DNA of 64,000 bases from Pyropia yezoensis (GCA_009829735.1 CM020619.1:16931816-16995815), one strand, 5' to 3'. Positions 11,341 through 22,686 are shown, counted from the first letter of the stretch. Program-made: numbers and translations. Notes: generated by a model from the sequence alone, not told the origin.

Positions 11341-14300
11341 ATGGAGACCCGCGCCGCCGCTCGGCGGCGCCTCGCCGCCGCCACCGCCGCCGCCGCCACC
11401 GCCGCCACCACCGCCGCCGCGGCGCGTGCCGCCGCGACAGCCGCCGCGTCGACCGCCCGCGGCCGCCGGGCGGCCGCCGCCGCCGCCGCCGCCGCCGCGC
11501 CAACGCCGGTGCGCGCCGAGGCAGAGGCGGCGGCCGCCGCCGCCGCCGCCGCCGCCGCCCCGCGCCGCGGCCGCGCCGCCCAGACGCTGCCGGCACTGTC
11601 GCTGTCGTCGCCGCCGCCTCGTCCGCGTCCGCGTCCGCGGCGCGCGGGGGGCGGCGCGCGGGCGGGGGTCCACGCCAAGGACGGCGGCGGGGACGCCAAC
11701 GACGGCGGCAGCGGCAGCGGCAACGGCAGCGGCGATGACGGGCCGCCAACGGCCGCTCCCGCTGCCGACAGCGACGGTGGCGACGGCGGGGGCACGGCTG
11801 GCGCCGGGTTCGTCGACGGCGGGGGCGGGGTGGCGCCGCCGCCCGCCGCTGCCGCCGGCCCGGCCTCTTCCTCCGCCCCCGCAGAGGCCACCGCCCTTGC
11901 CGCGGCGGCGGCGGCGCGCCTCGCCGCCGCCGTTGCTACGCACGGCGCGGCGGTGCGTGCCGAGGCGGGCGTGGAGGGGCGCCTCGCCGCCGAGGCCGCC
12001 GCGCCCGCCGCGTCTGCTGCCGCCGCCACCGCCGCCGCCGCTCCCCGCCGCGGCGGCCGCGGACGCCGTGGCGGCCGCCTGACAGCGGCGACGGAGCCTC
12101 CCGCCGCCGCTGCCGCCGCCACTGCTGCCGACGCCGACGCAGGCGCTGCCGCCGCAGACACGGACACGGCCGCAGACGGCGCCGCCGCCGCGCGTACCGG
12201 CCCGGCCGCCGATGGAGCGGCTGCCGCCGGTGGCGCCGGCGGCCGCGGGGGGGGAGGCGGGCGGCCGCGGCGGGGACGCACCGCGGGCACCCCCGCCGGC
12301 GGGAGCACGACGGCCACCGCGGCGGCGGCTGACGATGCCGCCGCCGCCTCGGCGGGTGACGGGGGCGGGTCGGCGCCGCCGGTGGCGCCGGGACGTCGCG
12401 GCGGCCGCCGCGGGGCGGCGGCGGCCCCCCGCGGGGAGAACGCGGCACCCGCCCCGGCCGCCACGGCGGGCGGCGGCCGCTCCACGCTCCCCCCCCCCGC
12501 TCCCGACGTCGGGCCTCCCGCCCGTTCCCCTCCCACTGCCGCCGTCGCCACGGCAGCGACGGGGGGGACCGACACGGGTGGCACCCCCCCGCCCCCCACC
12601 CCCCCGACCTCCCGCGCCGCGCGCAAGGCCGCGGCGTACGCGGCCATGATGGCGCTGGACCCGCTGACGGCCCCCCCCCCCGGCGGCGCTTCCCCCCCCC
12701 CCCCCCCGGCGCGCCCGACCCTGCGGTGTATGGGGACCCCGCCAGCCTCCCCCCCGTCACTGACGTGGCGGGCCTCCCCGCCGAGGCCGCCGCCATTGCC
12801 GCCGCCACCGCCGACCTGTCGGGCCCGTGGAAGGGGCGCGTGGCGGCCCTCCGCCGGGCAGCCACCCTCCTCTCCCGCCTCCCCGCCACCCCCGTCGCGG
12901 CCGCCGCGGGGCTGGCCGCCGTGGAGGTGATGGCGCCCGGGGTGGCGGCGCAGACGACGGACCTGCGGTCGATGGTGGTCAAGGCCGCGGCGGCAACGGT
13001 GACGGCGGCGCCCCGCCTGGGCACCCCCGCGGCAATGACGCTGTGGGCCGCCGCGGGGGGGCTCCTCGTCAAGACGTCGGCGCTATTTGAGTCGGCCGGC
13101 GATGGCATTGCGCGGGCGCTGCTGGCGCGGACCGTCGGGCCGCCGCCGCCGCCGCCGCCGCCGCCAGCCGTCGCGGCCGCCGACGGCGGCGGTGGCGGCG
13201 GCGCCGTCGACGGCGACGGTGGTGGCGGCGGCGGCGCCCCCCCCTGGCGGCCGCCGCTCGGGCCCGGCCGGGCGGCCCTGTGGGCGGCCTGCGCGGCGAC
13301 GGTGACCACCCCGGGGGCGCACCCCGCCCTCCGCGCCCGCGGGGTGGGCTACCTCGCCGCCGCGGGCTTTACGCCCGCCGACCCGACGGCGGCGATTCCC
13401 CCCGACGACGATGCCACCGCCGCCGCGGCGGCGGCGGCGGCCGCCGACGATGACACCGTCGACGATGCGACGGTGGCGGCGACGCTGCTCGCCGCCATCA
13501 TGGACCCGTCGGCGCCCGTGCGCGCAGCGGCACGGGCGCTCGCCGCCGCCTGGGCCGCCGCCCGCCCGGCCGCCGCCGCCGCTGCTGTGGACGCTGCCCC
13601 TGCCGCCGCGCGGTCCCGCCTGGCCGCCGCGGTGGCGGGTGGGCCGCCCGCCGACGGCGACGACGACGGCGACGCCGGCGGCGGCGGCGGCGGCGGCGGT
13701 GGCGGCGGAGGGGGGCCAGCGGGTTGGCCGCGTGGCGCCGCTGCGGCTGCCGCCGGCCGCGGCGGGCGTGGCGGGCGGGGCGGGCGGGGCGGCGGCGTCG
13801 GCCGCGGGGCGGGGGGCGCCCCCCGGCGGCCTGGAGGGCCCCCGGGGGGGGCCGCCCGGGCCGCCCGCCTGGCGTGGGCTTCTCGTGGGGGCGGCCGTGG
13901 GGGTGGCCCGGGGGGGAGGGGACTGGGCCCTCCCGACGACGGGGTGCTGGTGGTGGTCGCCCCGGCGGCTCCCGCGGCCGCGCCGGCAGCGGCCGAGGCG
14001 GCCTCGGCGGCGGCGGCGGCGGCGTCGCCGGCTGCGGCAGACGCGGCCGACGCGGCAGACGCGGCGGTTGGCAAGGCGACGGCCGCGGCGGCACCGACCC
14101 CGTCGGGCGCGGGGGCCCCGGCGGACGGCCCGGCAGCGCCTGTCGCGACCATCGCGTGTGGGGCAGCCGACGCCGCCGACGCGGCCGACGGCCCCGCAGC
14201 GGGGACAGCGGCGGCGACCGCAGCTGCGGCCGACCTCAACGCCAGCGGGGTCGACGCCGCCGCGCCAGCGGCGGCGGTCCCGGCGGCGGCTGCTACCCGT

Positions 14301-14618
14301 GGCCGCGGCGGCCGTGGCGGCCGTGGCGACCGTGGCGGCCGTGGCGGCCGTGGTGGTGGCGGTGGTGGTGGTGGGGGTGGCCGGGCGGCGGCGGCGTCGG
14401 CGCGCGCGGCGGCGCGCGCAGCGTTTGCGGCGCGCGCGGCGGTCGGAGTGGTGGGGGTGGTGGGGGTGGTGGACGAGGACGGGGGTGGGGGGGGTGCGGC
14501 GGAGGGGAGGGGGGGGGCGGCGGCAGGGGCAGAGGCTGCGGCAGAGGCGGAGGCGGGTGGCCACGGAGGGGCTGCGAGTGGGACAAGCAGGGGAGGAGGG
14601 GGGGACGCCAAGGACTGA
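11341..14618 (+). CDS. CLASP/TOG-domain-like, Ala-rich protein; frame changes near 12.7 kb
   Basis: Starts at ATG 11341 after a CCCCTGCC leader. The first ~430 residues are Ala/Arg/Gly-rich. From 12747 a HEAT/TOG-like segment is encoded: GPWKGRVAALRRAATLL, then TTDLRSMVVKAA, LG, and LLVKTSALFESAGDGIARALL. This follows the CLASP N-terminal pattern (W-x2-R-x-x-L...DLRS-x-VV-x-x-A...LL). A further helical block with VRAAARALAAAW follows, then an RG-rich box (14290-14390). CLASPs bind microtubule plus ends. The two halves lie in different frames. Either a 110-bp intron (12636-12745, GTACGC...GCCAG, length 2 mod 3, which restores the frame and gives ~1055 aa) or a one-base error in the C run at 12691-12707 would join them; I slightly prefer the intron. 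Confidence 0.6.
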
Positions 14619-16060
14619 CGCTGGACAGCGGCAGGGGGTCGCGCGGCTGCAAAGGACAGACTAAAAGAGGGCGGGGTGGACCGCCGCCACTGCGCTGCGA
14701 CACGCACTATGTAGCTTCCGCGCTCACCCGCTCCGCTGCGGCGGCGCTGTATGTGCTGTACAACGCACACCCCCACGCTCACACACGGTTGCCATGTCGG
14801 TTGACGGGTGGCGTCGGTCCCCGGCAGACGCCGGCGGCCGCCGTCCCAGGCGTGGATGCGGGGAACAAGACAGGGGGCGGCCCGCCACTCCTCCCAGCAG
14901 ACACCAGAGGGGGGCGGCCCAGCGCCTGACGACCTCGACAGCCCCCTACTGCGCCTTGACCTCCTCCATGTGTGTCTCCGTCGCCGCCCCGTTTGATGCC
15001 ATGGCAGGCGCTGTGGCAGCCACCCCGCTGTACCGCTGGGGGATACTCGACTCCGCCGTCGTGCTCCGAACGGTAAATGCGGCGCAGCCCCCCAGAGTGG
15101 GGACGACGCCTCAAGCCCACACCAAGCAGGAATTTGGTCCGAGTGAAACAAACGCCGCCCAGACGTCCTGCACGTCCCCTCTTACCGCTGGCAACAGTGA
15201 CACGGAAGGGGACGTTGCCGGTTTCTAGCTGGCGAGGATGGTGAAAGGCCCCTGTTACCTACTTGGGAGTCACCCCGCCTGTGCCCGAGACGGCTGCCGT
15301 TCGACCGCGCCCTCCGCTCCCCCGCTGCCGCTGCAGTGGGCATGCGCCCGTTGCGCGGTCGCCCAGGTAAAATGCTCCCGCGCCCCGCAACACGCTGCCG
15401 CTGATCATGCCATGCCTCCTTGAAGCCGCAAACTGCCAACCAGCCGCTCGTTGTCAGACAGGACGAGGGGGGAGGTGCGGAGGGAAGGGGAGGGAGAGGA
15501 GGGACGCTGCCGGGATCCCGTTCCCAGGACGAGGGCAAGGTGGAAAGAGCGAGCGGATTACAGTGCAGTGCCCATTCATGTCGAAAGGGTTTAGGGTGAC
15601 TGGGACGCAACGTGGATCAACGCTCGACGGCTCAATTCCTTTTTCCTCGGTGAGCGCTCCACCGACACTGTCAGTCTGACAGACCCAGCCAGTGTCGCGC
15701 GCAGAGCCGGCCTGCCCAGCCATGTCAGCCCGCAGACTGCTCGGAGGCTTGGTCGCCCGGCGGCGGCGCCGCGGATGGGCGGTGGAGAGGCTGGCCCAGG
15801 CGTCCCCTCTCCACCCGCACGCTGCCTTGGACCGGACATTTGACGGGGGCCACGCAGGCCGGCTTGACCTGCTGGGCAAGTCCGCCAGGAGCAGACGACG
15901 ACGGCGGAGACCAGACTCGTTGCGACTGGGCGGTGGACGCCAGCAAGAGACGAAGCGGGTGAGGCAGCCGGCGTACGTTTGAGGGCACGCGGCTTGCCTT
16001 TACCACACGAGTCTTCTCGTCACCAACGGCCTCGGCGGTGCCGCCTCGACCGTTGCGGTC
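14619..16060. other. Intergenic, no gene recognised
   Basis: Moderate-GC sequence between the CLASP-like stop and the methyltransferase start. Short frames on both strands lack domains or plausible splice partners. It presumably contains the 3' UTR of the former and the promoter of the latter. Confidence 0.45.
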
Positions 16061-17244
16061 ATGTCGACCCTGTCGCGGTCGTTGCTGAAGCGGGTGCCCG
16101 TTGCCACGGTGGTGCGCGTCGGGATGGAGGTGTGTCTGGTGACGGCGCTGGTGTGGGTCGTGTCGACGGTGTTTGGTCAGGGGGGCTGGTCGTCGATTGC
16201 CCGCCGCATGGCGTGTGCGCCGCCGGTGGTGAATGGCAAGCCGGCCTGCTGTGGGCCGGGCTGCCGCGGGGACCTGGGAAAGGCGGCCAGCCACTATGAC
16301 GAGAAGTATTTCCAATGGCAGGTTCGTACGAGTTTTGTTTTTTCTGTCTGCGGGGGGGCTGGCGTTGGAAGCGCCAACGTCGGTTCGGCACCGCCCCAGA
16401 CGTTGCGGGCACAGACGTTGCGGGCACAGGCGGGACCAGCTGGAATTGAGGACTGTGGCTGAGGGGGTGGGGTTCACGCGAGGGGGGGAGTGGGTGCGAC
16501 ATTGATGAAGATACTGCGGGCGCAGGTGGGAGCAGCTAGGCTTTGTGGACTGCACGTTCAGGCGGGCTGTGGAGGGAGAGAGGTGCCTTGGTGCGGAGCT
16601 TCTTGTTGACACACCTCAGCCCCGCTATGCGTGTGTCCTTCTGCTTGTGCGTGCAGACCTCCCAAGGCCTGACAAAGGCCCAGTCCACCAACTTTACCAA
16701 CGTCTTCCAAACGCGTCCCTCGGACGTGGTGGGTGACCTGGGCGCCGGCGGTGGCCACATCCTGGCCACCCTGAACGTTAGTGGTAGGGTGGCCATTGAG
16801 CTCAACCCCCACGCCCGGGCGTCGATGGCAGTCAACTACCCTGACGCGGCCATCCACGCAGTAAAGTACATTGAGGACGTTGAGGACAACTCACTGGACC
16901 TTCTGTACTCGACGAGCGTCATTGAGCATCTCGAATGCCCGCTGACGGAGCTCCGGGCGGCGGCGGCCAAGGTCAAGGTCGGCGGACGTATCATCATTGG
17001 CATTAAGAACGAGGGCGTGCAGGTCGGCCGCCAGTGGCGCAACCCGGCAGAGGACTTGGACATGCACCTCTACACCTGGGCGCCGCAGCTGCTGGCCAAC
17101 TTGCTCTATGCGGCTGGCTTCCGTGTGGACCGGGTGGACCCTCCGGCGGCGGTGGCTGAGAATGCCTCTGCTTTGTGGACGGCCAGCGACCGCGCCAGTT
17201 ACAAGGCGTTTGTGTACAACTGGGCGTATGCGACCAAGTTGTGA
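16061..17244 (+). CDS. Membrane-anchored class I SAM-dependent methyltransferase (2 exons)
   Basis: Exons 16061-16321 and 16657-17244 (intron GTTCGT...GTGCAG, phase 0) give 282 aa. Residues ~12-38 form a hydrophobic segment after a short basic N-terminus (signal anchor). A Cys-containing stem follows, then SHYDEKYFQWQ at the exon junction. Exon 2 carries SAM motif I, VVGDLGAGGGH (residues ~111-121), an acidic end of strand 2 (VAIELNPHA), the post-I region DNSLDLLYSTSVIEHLECPL and a motif III-like GGRIIIGIKN. The order fits the methyltransferase 11/12 fold. The substrate is not evident. The anchor suggests an endomembrane location, with carbohydrate, lipid or protein substrates all possible. 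The intron holds a 15-bp tandem duplication at 16397-16427. No frame defects are seen. Confidence 0.8.
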
Positions 17245-19175
17245 GTTGGTGTGGGTGCTGCAGTGGATGGAAAAGGATGAGGGCCGTGAGACCTGATGGT
17301 GGCTGCTGTGGTGGGGCAGTAGTAGGGGCGCCGTACGCTTGCAGGTGCGTGGAGGCGAGAGTGGCGAAATGGGGGGTGCGCTTCTTAGGGGGAACGTTTG
17401 CCGTTGGCGCAACGGGCACCCGTAGAACAGGGTTGCTATGTGCTTTCCCACCAGCAACGAGTGCAGCACGAATGAAGTCTGGGCAGGCGCGTCCATGGCG
17501 TGCTTAACGAGAAGAGGCCGCCACCCGGGTGCAAGCCGCTGCTTGCCGGGCTCCACTGTCAATGACAGTGGCGACCGCGGGCGGGTATGTGCGAGCACCA
17601 AACAACGAGTCGGACACGAGACAATCACCGCTCACCGGGAAGACAAGTATGCGTACACGCACACACGTGCCTTTCGCTCGAGCGGTACGATGTTTCCGTA
17701 CGCGCTCGCAACGGGCGTTTGGCGCTCCCGGCGACGCGGATCGCGGAGGACAGCAACAGAATGTGTGCCCACACGTCCGTGTCGTGGACGATGCACCTCA
17801 AACATCGCCACCCCCACACGCGGGGCTTTGCCGCTCTGACCGCTTGGCGCGTGCCGCGGCCCGAAACGAGGTTGGTCCACCGTGACGGCGTTGTCCGTCT
17901 TGGGTCTAGGAGAACGACTGGCCACCCGCTGCTGTCAGGTGACCAGAAGGCAATGAGCACGGCGCCCCCAGCGGGCACGTGGTACGTATTTAGTGTCATG
18001 GCAGCAGCGGCTGGGGGCGAGGGGGGGGGGGGGGGGGGGGGGACCGCCGCGGCAGCAGCAGCCGCGGCGGCGGCGGTGGCACCGCCGCCCTGCCGCCCTG
18101 CTGGTTGAGGGGGGCGTGCGACCGCGCTTCCCCGCCCCCCCCCCCCCCCCCCCCCTCTAACTTGCCCCGCCGCGGTGGTTCGTCGGGCCGACGGGCGGCC
18201 AGCGGTCGCCCACCACCGCCGCCGCCGCCGCCGCCGCCACCGCGCCTAGCGGGCGTTGGGCGCTCCGCAAGGACACACTCCCCCCCCCCGGGGCGGTGCC
18301 GTTTCTAGCCTCCTCCGTCTCCCCCGCCGGCGACGCCTTTCGCCCACCAGCCGCCGCCGCAGGTGCCACTGAGGCGGGAGGGGCGCCGGCACCGCCGCCC
18401 ACGAGCGGAACGCCCCCACAGCGCTCCCCGCGGTTCGCGACGCGGGGCCGGTGGCAGGAGCAGGAAGGGGGTTGCTGGGGGGGGGGGAGGAGGGGCGGTA
18501 ATGCGCTCGCCCCTGCATCGCTCGTGTGTGCACCCGCGTTTTGTTTCTCGCGACAGTGGGCAACGGGCGCGGGTCTGGGAGCGCCAGCCCCTCCTACCAA
18601 GGCGTGCTACCAAGAAGAGCCTCCCCCACACCCCCCCCCGCTCACACCACTTGCGACTAGTCTCCCCCCCGCCAGCCCTTTGCCAGGGGCGGGGGCATGG
18701 ACGGCCACCAGACAGGCCGAGTGCAGGCCCGAGCGTTGAGGGACCAGGACAGGTACCCCCGCTGCTTAGAGGGTGGACCTGAGTATTGAATCCTATACGC
18801 TTGTTCACAGAGAGCGTCGCACTGGCCGAGCTGCGTACGGGACGGACGTAGCGGGTGGGCGTGAGCAAACGAAAAAAAGTGAAGAAAAGATACGCTATTC
18901 CCACCCCACCGTTCCGCAAAAACCTCAGTCAGCCCATTGGCGACACGGATGGACACCGCCACCAAGGGCTGGTGGTCCCCCACTTCAAGGAACCCTTCCC
19001 CTATCCAGTCCGCTCCCCCTCCCCACGGCACATCACCATGAGACGGGGACGCAGGACCAGTTGGGGCTCGCGCGGCGGCCAAGCGGAGAAAACAAGAACA
19101 AAACACACACGACACAAACACACGATGCATCATTCACGCCCACCCGCACAACCCTATTCCGCAGCGCGAGGGCGC
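17245..19175. other. Intergenic with G22 and C21 tracts
   Basis: Contains a 22-base G run (18021-18042) and a 21-base C run (18135-18155) in inverted arrangement, plus a GCC/GCA repeat between them. Scattered Arg/Pro-rich frames occur without domains. The right end is the downstream flank of the FAS1-Hint gene. No gene is supported. Confidence 0.45.
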
Positions 19176-20396
19176 TCACAGCTCCACGACCGCCTCCCCC
19201 CGCGGGGCGAGCGCCGTCCACGCCCCGCCCCCGCTGGGCAGGCGCAGGGCGCTGGCAGCGCCCTCGCCCAGCCGGCCCACCACCGCCGCCACGGCGCGGA
19301 CGAGCGCCAGGGCGGGGCGGGCCACCGCCGGCGCGACGGCGGTGGTCATCTCCGACGCCCACACGCCATCGACGAGCACCCCCGCGGCCCCACCCGTCAG
19401 GTGCGGCGCGTACAGGCCGCGACGGTGGACGGTGGTGGTGGCAACGACGGCGGAGCGGGCGCCCGACGCAAGCGTCAGCTCATCCCCTACCGCCACCGAC
19501 GCGGCGGCGGCGAGGGCGGGCGCGCCGGCGCCGCGCACCACAACGGGCAGGTAGTGGCCGGGGGAGAGGGTGATCGTCGCCCCCGCCGCGGTGACGAGGC
19601 GCACAAACGGGTGCACGCCGGTGGCGTCGGCGTGGGACCAAAAGTAGACCCGGCCGGTGGTGGTGGGGGAGGTGCGGAGGGTGTCCCCCGTCTTGACCTC
19701 GTCCATCCGCAGGGTGCGCCCGTCGGCAGTCTGGACGGTCGCGTCTGCAGGGAAGCAGACGTCCTCATCATCGGCCGGGGGGGACGTCGCGGCGGGCTCG
19801 GGCGACATGGTGCTTGCAGGCGTAATCGGGACCGGCAGAAGCACCCCAGAGATGAGGTGGATCACACCGTTAGAGGCGTCAATGTCCGGCTGCGTGATCA
19901 TCGGGTCGTCCACCAACGGCGCCGCGTCGATCAGAGTCAAGTTGTCGTCTGCCAGCTCGACCCGAGTGCCGTTGAGGAGGGATTCGTAACCGCCCGCCGC
20001 GAGCAGCGCCCCTGACATAACCTCCTCAGCGGCCACGTGGTACAGCAGCACGTCTCGGAGCAGAGGCACGGCGTCGCCGTCTGGCGAAAGGTTCGCCAGG
20101 GCCGCGCCGATCGCGCCGTACGCCTCATCCGCGTCGTTACCAGAGTAGCCAAGCACCTGTGCCAACGACAGGAAAGCATCGTTGGTGGGCGCAAAGACGG
20201 TCAAGCTCGCGCTGGCGTTGGCCACCGCCGGCACCAAGCCCGTGTCGTTGAGGGCCTGCACGAGGAGCGTCAGGTTGGCGTTGCCGGTGGCGATCTCTGC
20301 AATCGTCTGCGCCGAGGAGGGGGTCGCCACAGACACAGCGGCGGCGGCGAGGCCAACCAGGCCCGCCAGCACGGCGGGCACGCGGACACGGCCCAT
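19176..20396 (-). CDS. Secreted FAS1 (fasciclin) - Hint (Hog-like) fusion protein
   Basis: 406 aa from ATG at 20396. Residues 1-30 are a signal peptide (basic n-region, Leu/Ala core, SSAQ). Residues ~31-190 form one FAS1 adhesion domain: SLTVFAPTNDAF (H1), VLLYHV, and NGVIHLISGVLLP (H2). A linker of Pro/Thr/Asp follows, then a Hint domain from Cys214 (CFPADATVQTADGR, MDEVKTGDTL) with LSPGHYLPV around His281, VAVGDELT, and a final GVLVDGVWASEM block like that of Hog/Hint domains. Hint domains self-cleave at the Cys: an N-S shift forms a thioester at Cys214, which would release the FAS1 part, in hedgehog with lipid attachment. Hog-type fusions to non-hedgehog N-termini are known in several protists and algae. 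An upstream ATG is disfavoured because the region before 20396 is Pro-only. Confidence 0.88.
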   Translation of the reverse strand: MGRVRVPAVLAGLVGLAAAAVSVATPSSAQTIAEIATGNANLTLLVQALNDTGLVPAVANASASLTVFAPTNDAFLSLAQVLGYSGNDADEAYGAIGAALANLSPDGDAVPLLRDVLLYHVAAEEVMSGALLAAGGYESLLNGTRVELADDNLTLIDAAPLVDDPMITQPDIDASNGVIHLISGVLLPVPITPASTMSPEPAATSPPADDEDVCFPADATVQTADGRTLRMDEVKTGDTLRTSPTTTGRVYFWSHADATGVHPFVRLVTAAGATITLSPGHYLPVVVRGAGAPALAAAASVAVGDELTLASGARSAVVATTTVHRRGLYAPHLTGGAAGVLVDGVWASEMTTAVAPAVARPALALVRAVAAVVGRLGEGAASALRLPSGGGAWTALAPRGEAVVEL

Positions 20397-20605
20397 GGCG
20401 AGGGAACTGGAGGAGGTGGGTGGGGGGGTGTGTGGGGGGGAGGAGAGGGGACACGACCGCCTACCGTCCGTCGCCGGGGGGGGGGGGGGGGGGGGGGCGC
20501 GATCAGGGGGAGGGAGAAGGGGCGACCGCAGTGGTGCGGCAACTACGTCAGCGCAGGACACCTGCGAGCGCGTGTGCGAAACTCGTACACGGTGGCCACA
20601 CCCCC

Positions 20606-20614
20606 TTTAAATAT
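20606..20614 (-). promoter_or_regulatory. Possible TATA-like element of the FAS1-Hint gene
   Basis: ATATTTAAA on the minus strand, about 210 bp upstream of the ATG at 20396, in an otherwise GC-rich context. Position and composition suggest a core promoter; there is no further evidence. Confidence 0.3.
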
Positions 20615-20619
20615 GCGTG

Positions 20620-21824
20620 GCCAAACGAAGGAGCTGAACGGGAAACAAGCATTCTGCAGTTCCGCAGCCACCTCTTCCCCAACAAACAGCGCGCGCCACA
20701 CCCCCATTCCACACGACCAGGGCGGTGTGGCGGTGCGACACACGCGCACGCCCCCCCCCGCGAGGGTATCCTGGTGCTGCGCCGCCACCCCGGCAGCGGT
20801 TGGTCGCAAAACACCGCGTCGGCCGGGGGGGGACGGGTTCGCGGGGGGGCGCGGCGGGGGCGGGTGATTGGGGGCCGAGAGGGGCGCGGAGCTCGACGCC
20901 AAGGTTGGCAGCCGCGGCGGCAGGTCGCGAGCCAATGCGATCCGCGGCACGAGGCGAACCCCCCTGCCCACTGGCCGCCCTGGCCGTGGCTACAGCGGAC
21001 GCACGGGGACGCTCGAAGACGGGCGGCTCGTCCGTCCCTCCTACGTAGCGGCGGTGGCGTGGACTGGCGCAGCGGGGCCTATCATGTATGCAGAAGCCCA
21101 CGAGGGGGCCCGGCTCTGGTTTCCTCCGGGAGGCTCTGGGGTGCGAGAGGGAGGGGACAGAGTTGGGAGGCGGCGTGGATCATCCGCCAAAGAGGGCAGT
21201 GCGGGGACGTCGCGGACAGCGTACAGTGCAATGGCGGCGGCCAATGTCACGGATGGCAATCGGGGGGAAACGGGCGGCCAGAAAGGATGATCCATTCCTT
21301 ATGCATCTGCAAGGCACTGAGAGACGAGGAAGCGGCAGCCGTCCGCTCCAAGCTCGAGGGTGGAAAAGAGAAACACTGTGTAGCGGTGCGGTTAAACTGG
21401 GTGTGAGTCACCATCATCACAGCAATGCCTGGGAGTCGTTTTGAACGAGCTGGCTGGGCGACCGCCCAGCGGAGGAACACGCCCAAGTTACCAGTTTCTC
21501 TCGTCGTCATGGACGGTTGACTCGGGACCAGTCCTGGGGACAGCAATCGGCCGAGACTGTACAGTACAGTAGCACGCGCGCGTGCCGTCCACGTGCGCGT
21601 GCCACCTCGATTGTCGATTGTGCAAGACCCACTTTGCACCTGGGAGAGAGCCCTGGCATCCACCTTGTTGGACTCACAAACCGCGGACAAACGTTCTACG
21701 TATTTAGTTCGGGGAGGAGAGAACACATGGGAGGTTCAAGAGCTTATCCACAATACTATCGACTTTAAAACCGATTGTTGCCAAATACAGAAACAACTGC
21801 CCGTAAGGCGATCACGGTAGCGGC
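20620..21824. other. Intergenic, no gene recognised
   Basis: Mixed-composition sequence with short frames on both strands. No domain, signal peptide or splice-linked frame could be supported. Confidence 0.4.
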
Positions 21825-22230
21825 ACAACGCCACACAGCGCAGTGCCTGCTAAACCGTCTCAAAAAAAACTTACTTTCTCGTTGCTTGGCAGACCCCGCA
21901 AGCCTTTGTCGGCCGTTGTTTTTGCAGTGTGGGCCCAGGCAAATCTCGATTATTTTGTTTTTCATTTACATAGCAGGGTTTAGGTCAGTATCCCCCGCTG
22001 GTTTTCAACGCCCAGACAGCCCTGCTCCTGACGCTTCTGTCCGTACGAAATGAAGACCGTCGCTGGACCTGAACCCCGCTATGTAAATGAAAAACAACAA
22101 AATCGAGATTCGCCTGGGCCCACACTTCCAAAACAACGGCCGACAAAGGCCTGTGGGGTCTGCCGAGCAAAGAGAAAGCAAGTTTTTTTTGAGACGGTTT
22201 AGCAGGCACTGCGCAGCTGTGTGGGACCAC
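21825..22230. mobile_element. Foldback (MITE-like) element with ~160-bp inverted arms
   Basis: Left arm about 21825-21990 and right arm about 22062-22230 are imperfect reverse complements around a ~70-bp spacer. Landmarks shared between the arms are the sequence CATTTACATAGC near the spacer, GTGGGCCCAGG, GGCAGACCCC/GGGGTCTGCC, and CAGTGCCTGCTAAACCGTCT near the outer ends. There is no coding capacity. Likely a non-autonomous DNA element or a recombined inverted duplication. Confidence 0.8.
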
Positions 22231-22553
22231 GCGGTGGTGCGCAGCCGCATGAGCTGCGGGGAGGACGCAGGCGAACCGCCGCATGTTTCTGCCCTGCGGC
22301 GGCCGCCGTCGCCGCGGCCGGCGACGCGGGCGACGGTGGGGCCAACGACGCGGCCAACGACGAGGCCGACGAAGCGGCCGATGACGCGGCGGCCGTGGCG
22401 GCAGGCAAGCTGCGCCGGGCAAGCGGCGCCGGGCAAGCAGCGGCGAAGATAGGGGGGCGACTGGCAGCAGCGACAGCGGAGAGGGCAATGACAGCGTCCT
22501 CAGCAGCGTTTGTCGCCGCCAAAGTCACCAAGTTAATAGAGGCACTTTCATGA
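22221..22553 (+). CDS. Small Ala/Asp-rich open frame, unrecognised
   Basis: A 110-codon frame overlapping the right arm of the foldback element. From about 22315 it encodes acidic Ala-rich sequence (GGANDAANDEADEAADDAAA), then an amphipathic basic helix and a stop at 22551. The first codons lie inside the repeat arm, so the true start, if any, is elsewhere. No domain is recognised. It may be an exon fragment or chance. Confidence 0.15.
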   Translation: MGPRGGAQPHELRGGRRRTAACFCPAAAAVAAAGDAGDGGANDAANDEADEAADDAAAVAAGKLRRASGAGQAAAKIGGRLAAATAERAMTASSAAFVAAKVTKLIEALS

Positions 22554-22686
22554 TATCACATCCTGTCACGCCAAGTCACGAAGTCTTTTTGCAGCCTGGC
22601 CCCTCTCTTCGACTCTTTGGCCTCCCACTACCAACTGATCGGTGCATGCCCACGTGACGGGCGACACACCATCGTGTTCACCAGAG

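Noticed and set aside
10666..12647. Minus-strand frames opposite the CLASP-like gene
   Set aside because: Poly-Ala/Pro mirror of the coding strand, no domain.
17587..18108. 173-codon frame downstream of the methyltransferase
   Set aside because: Ends in a homopolymer-encoded Gly/Ala tract; no domain or supporting signals.
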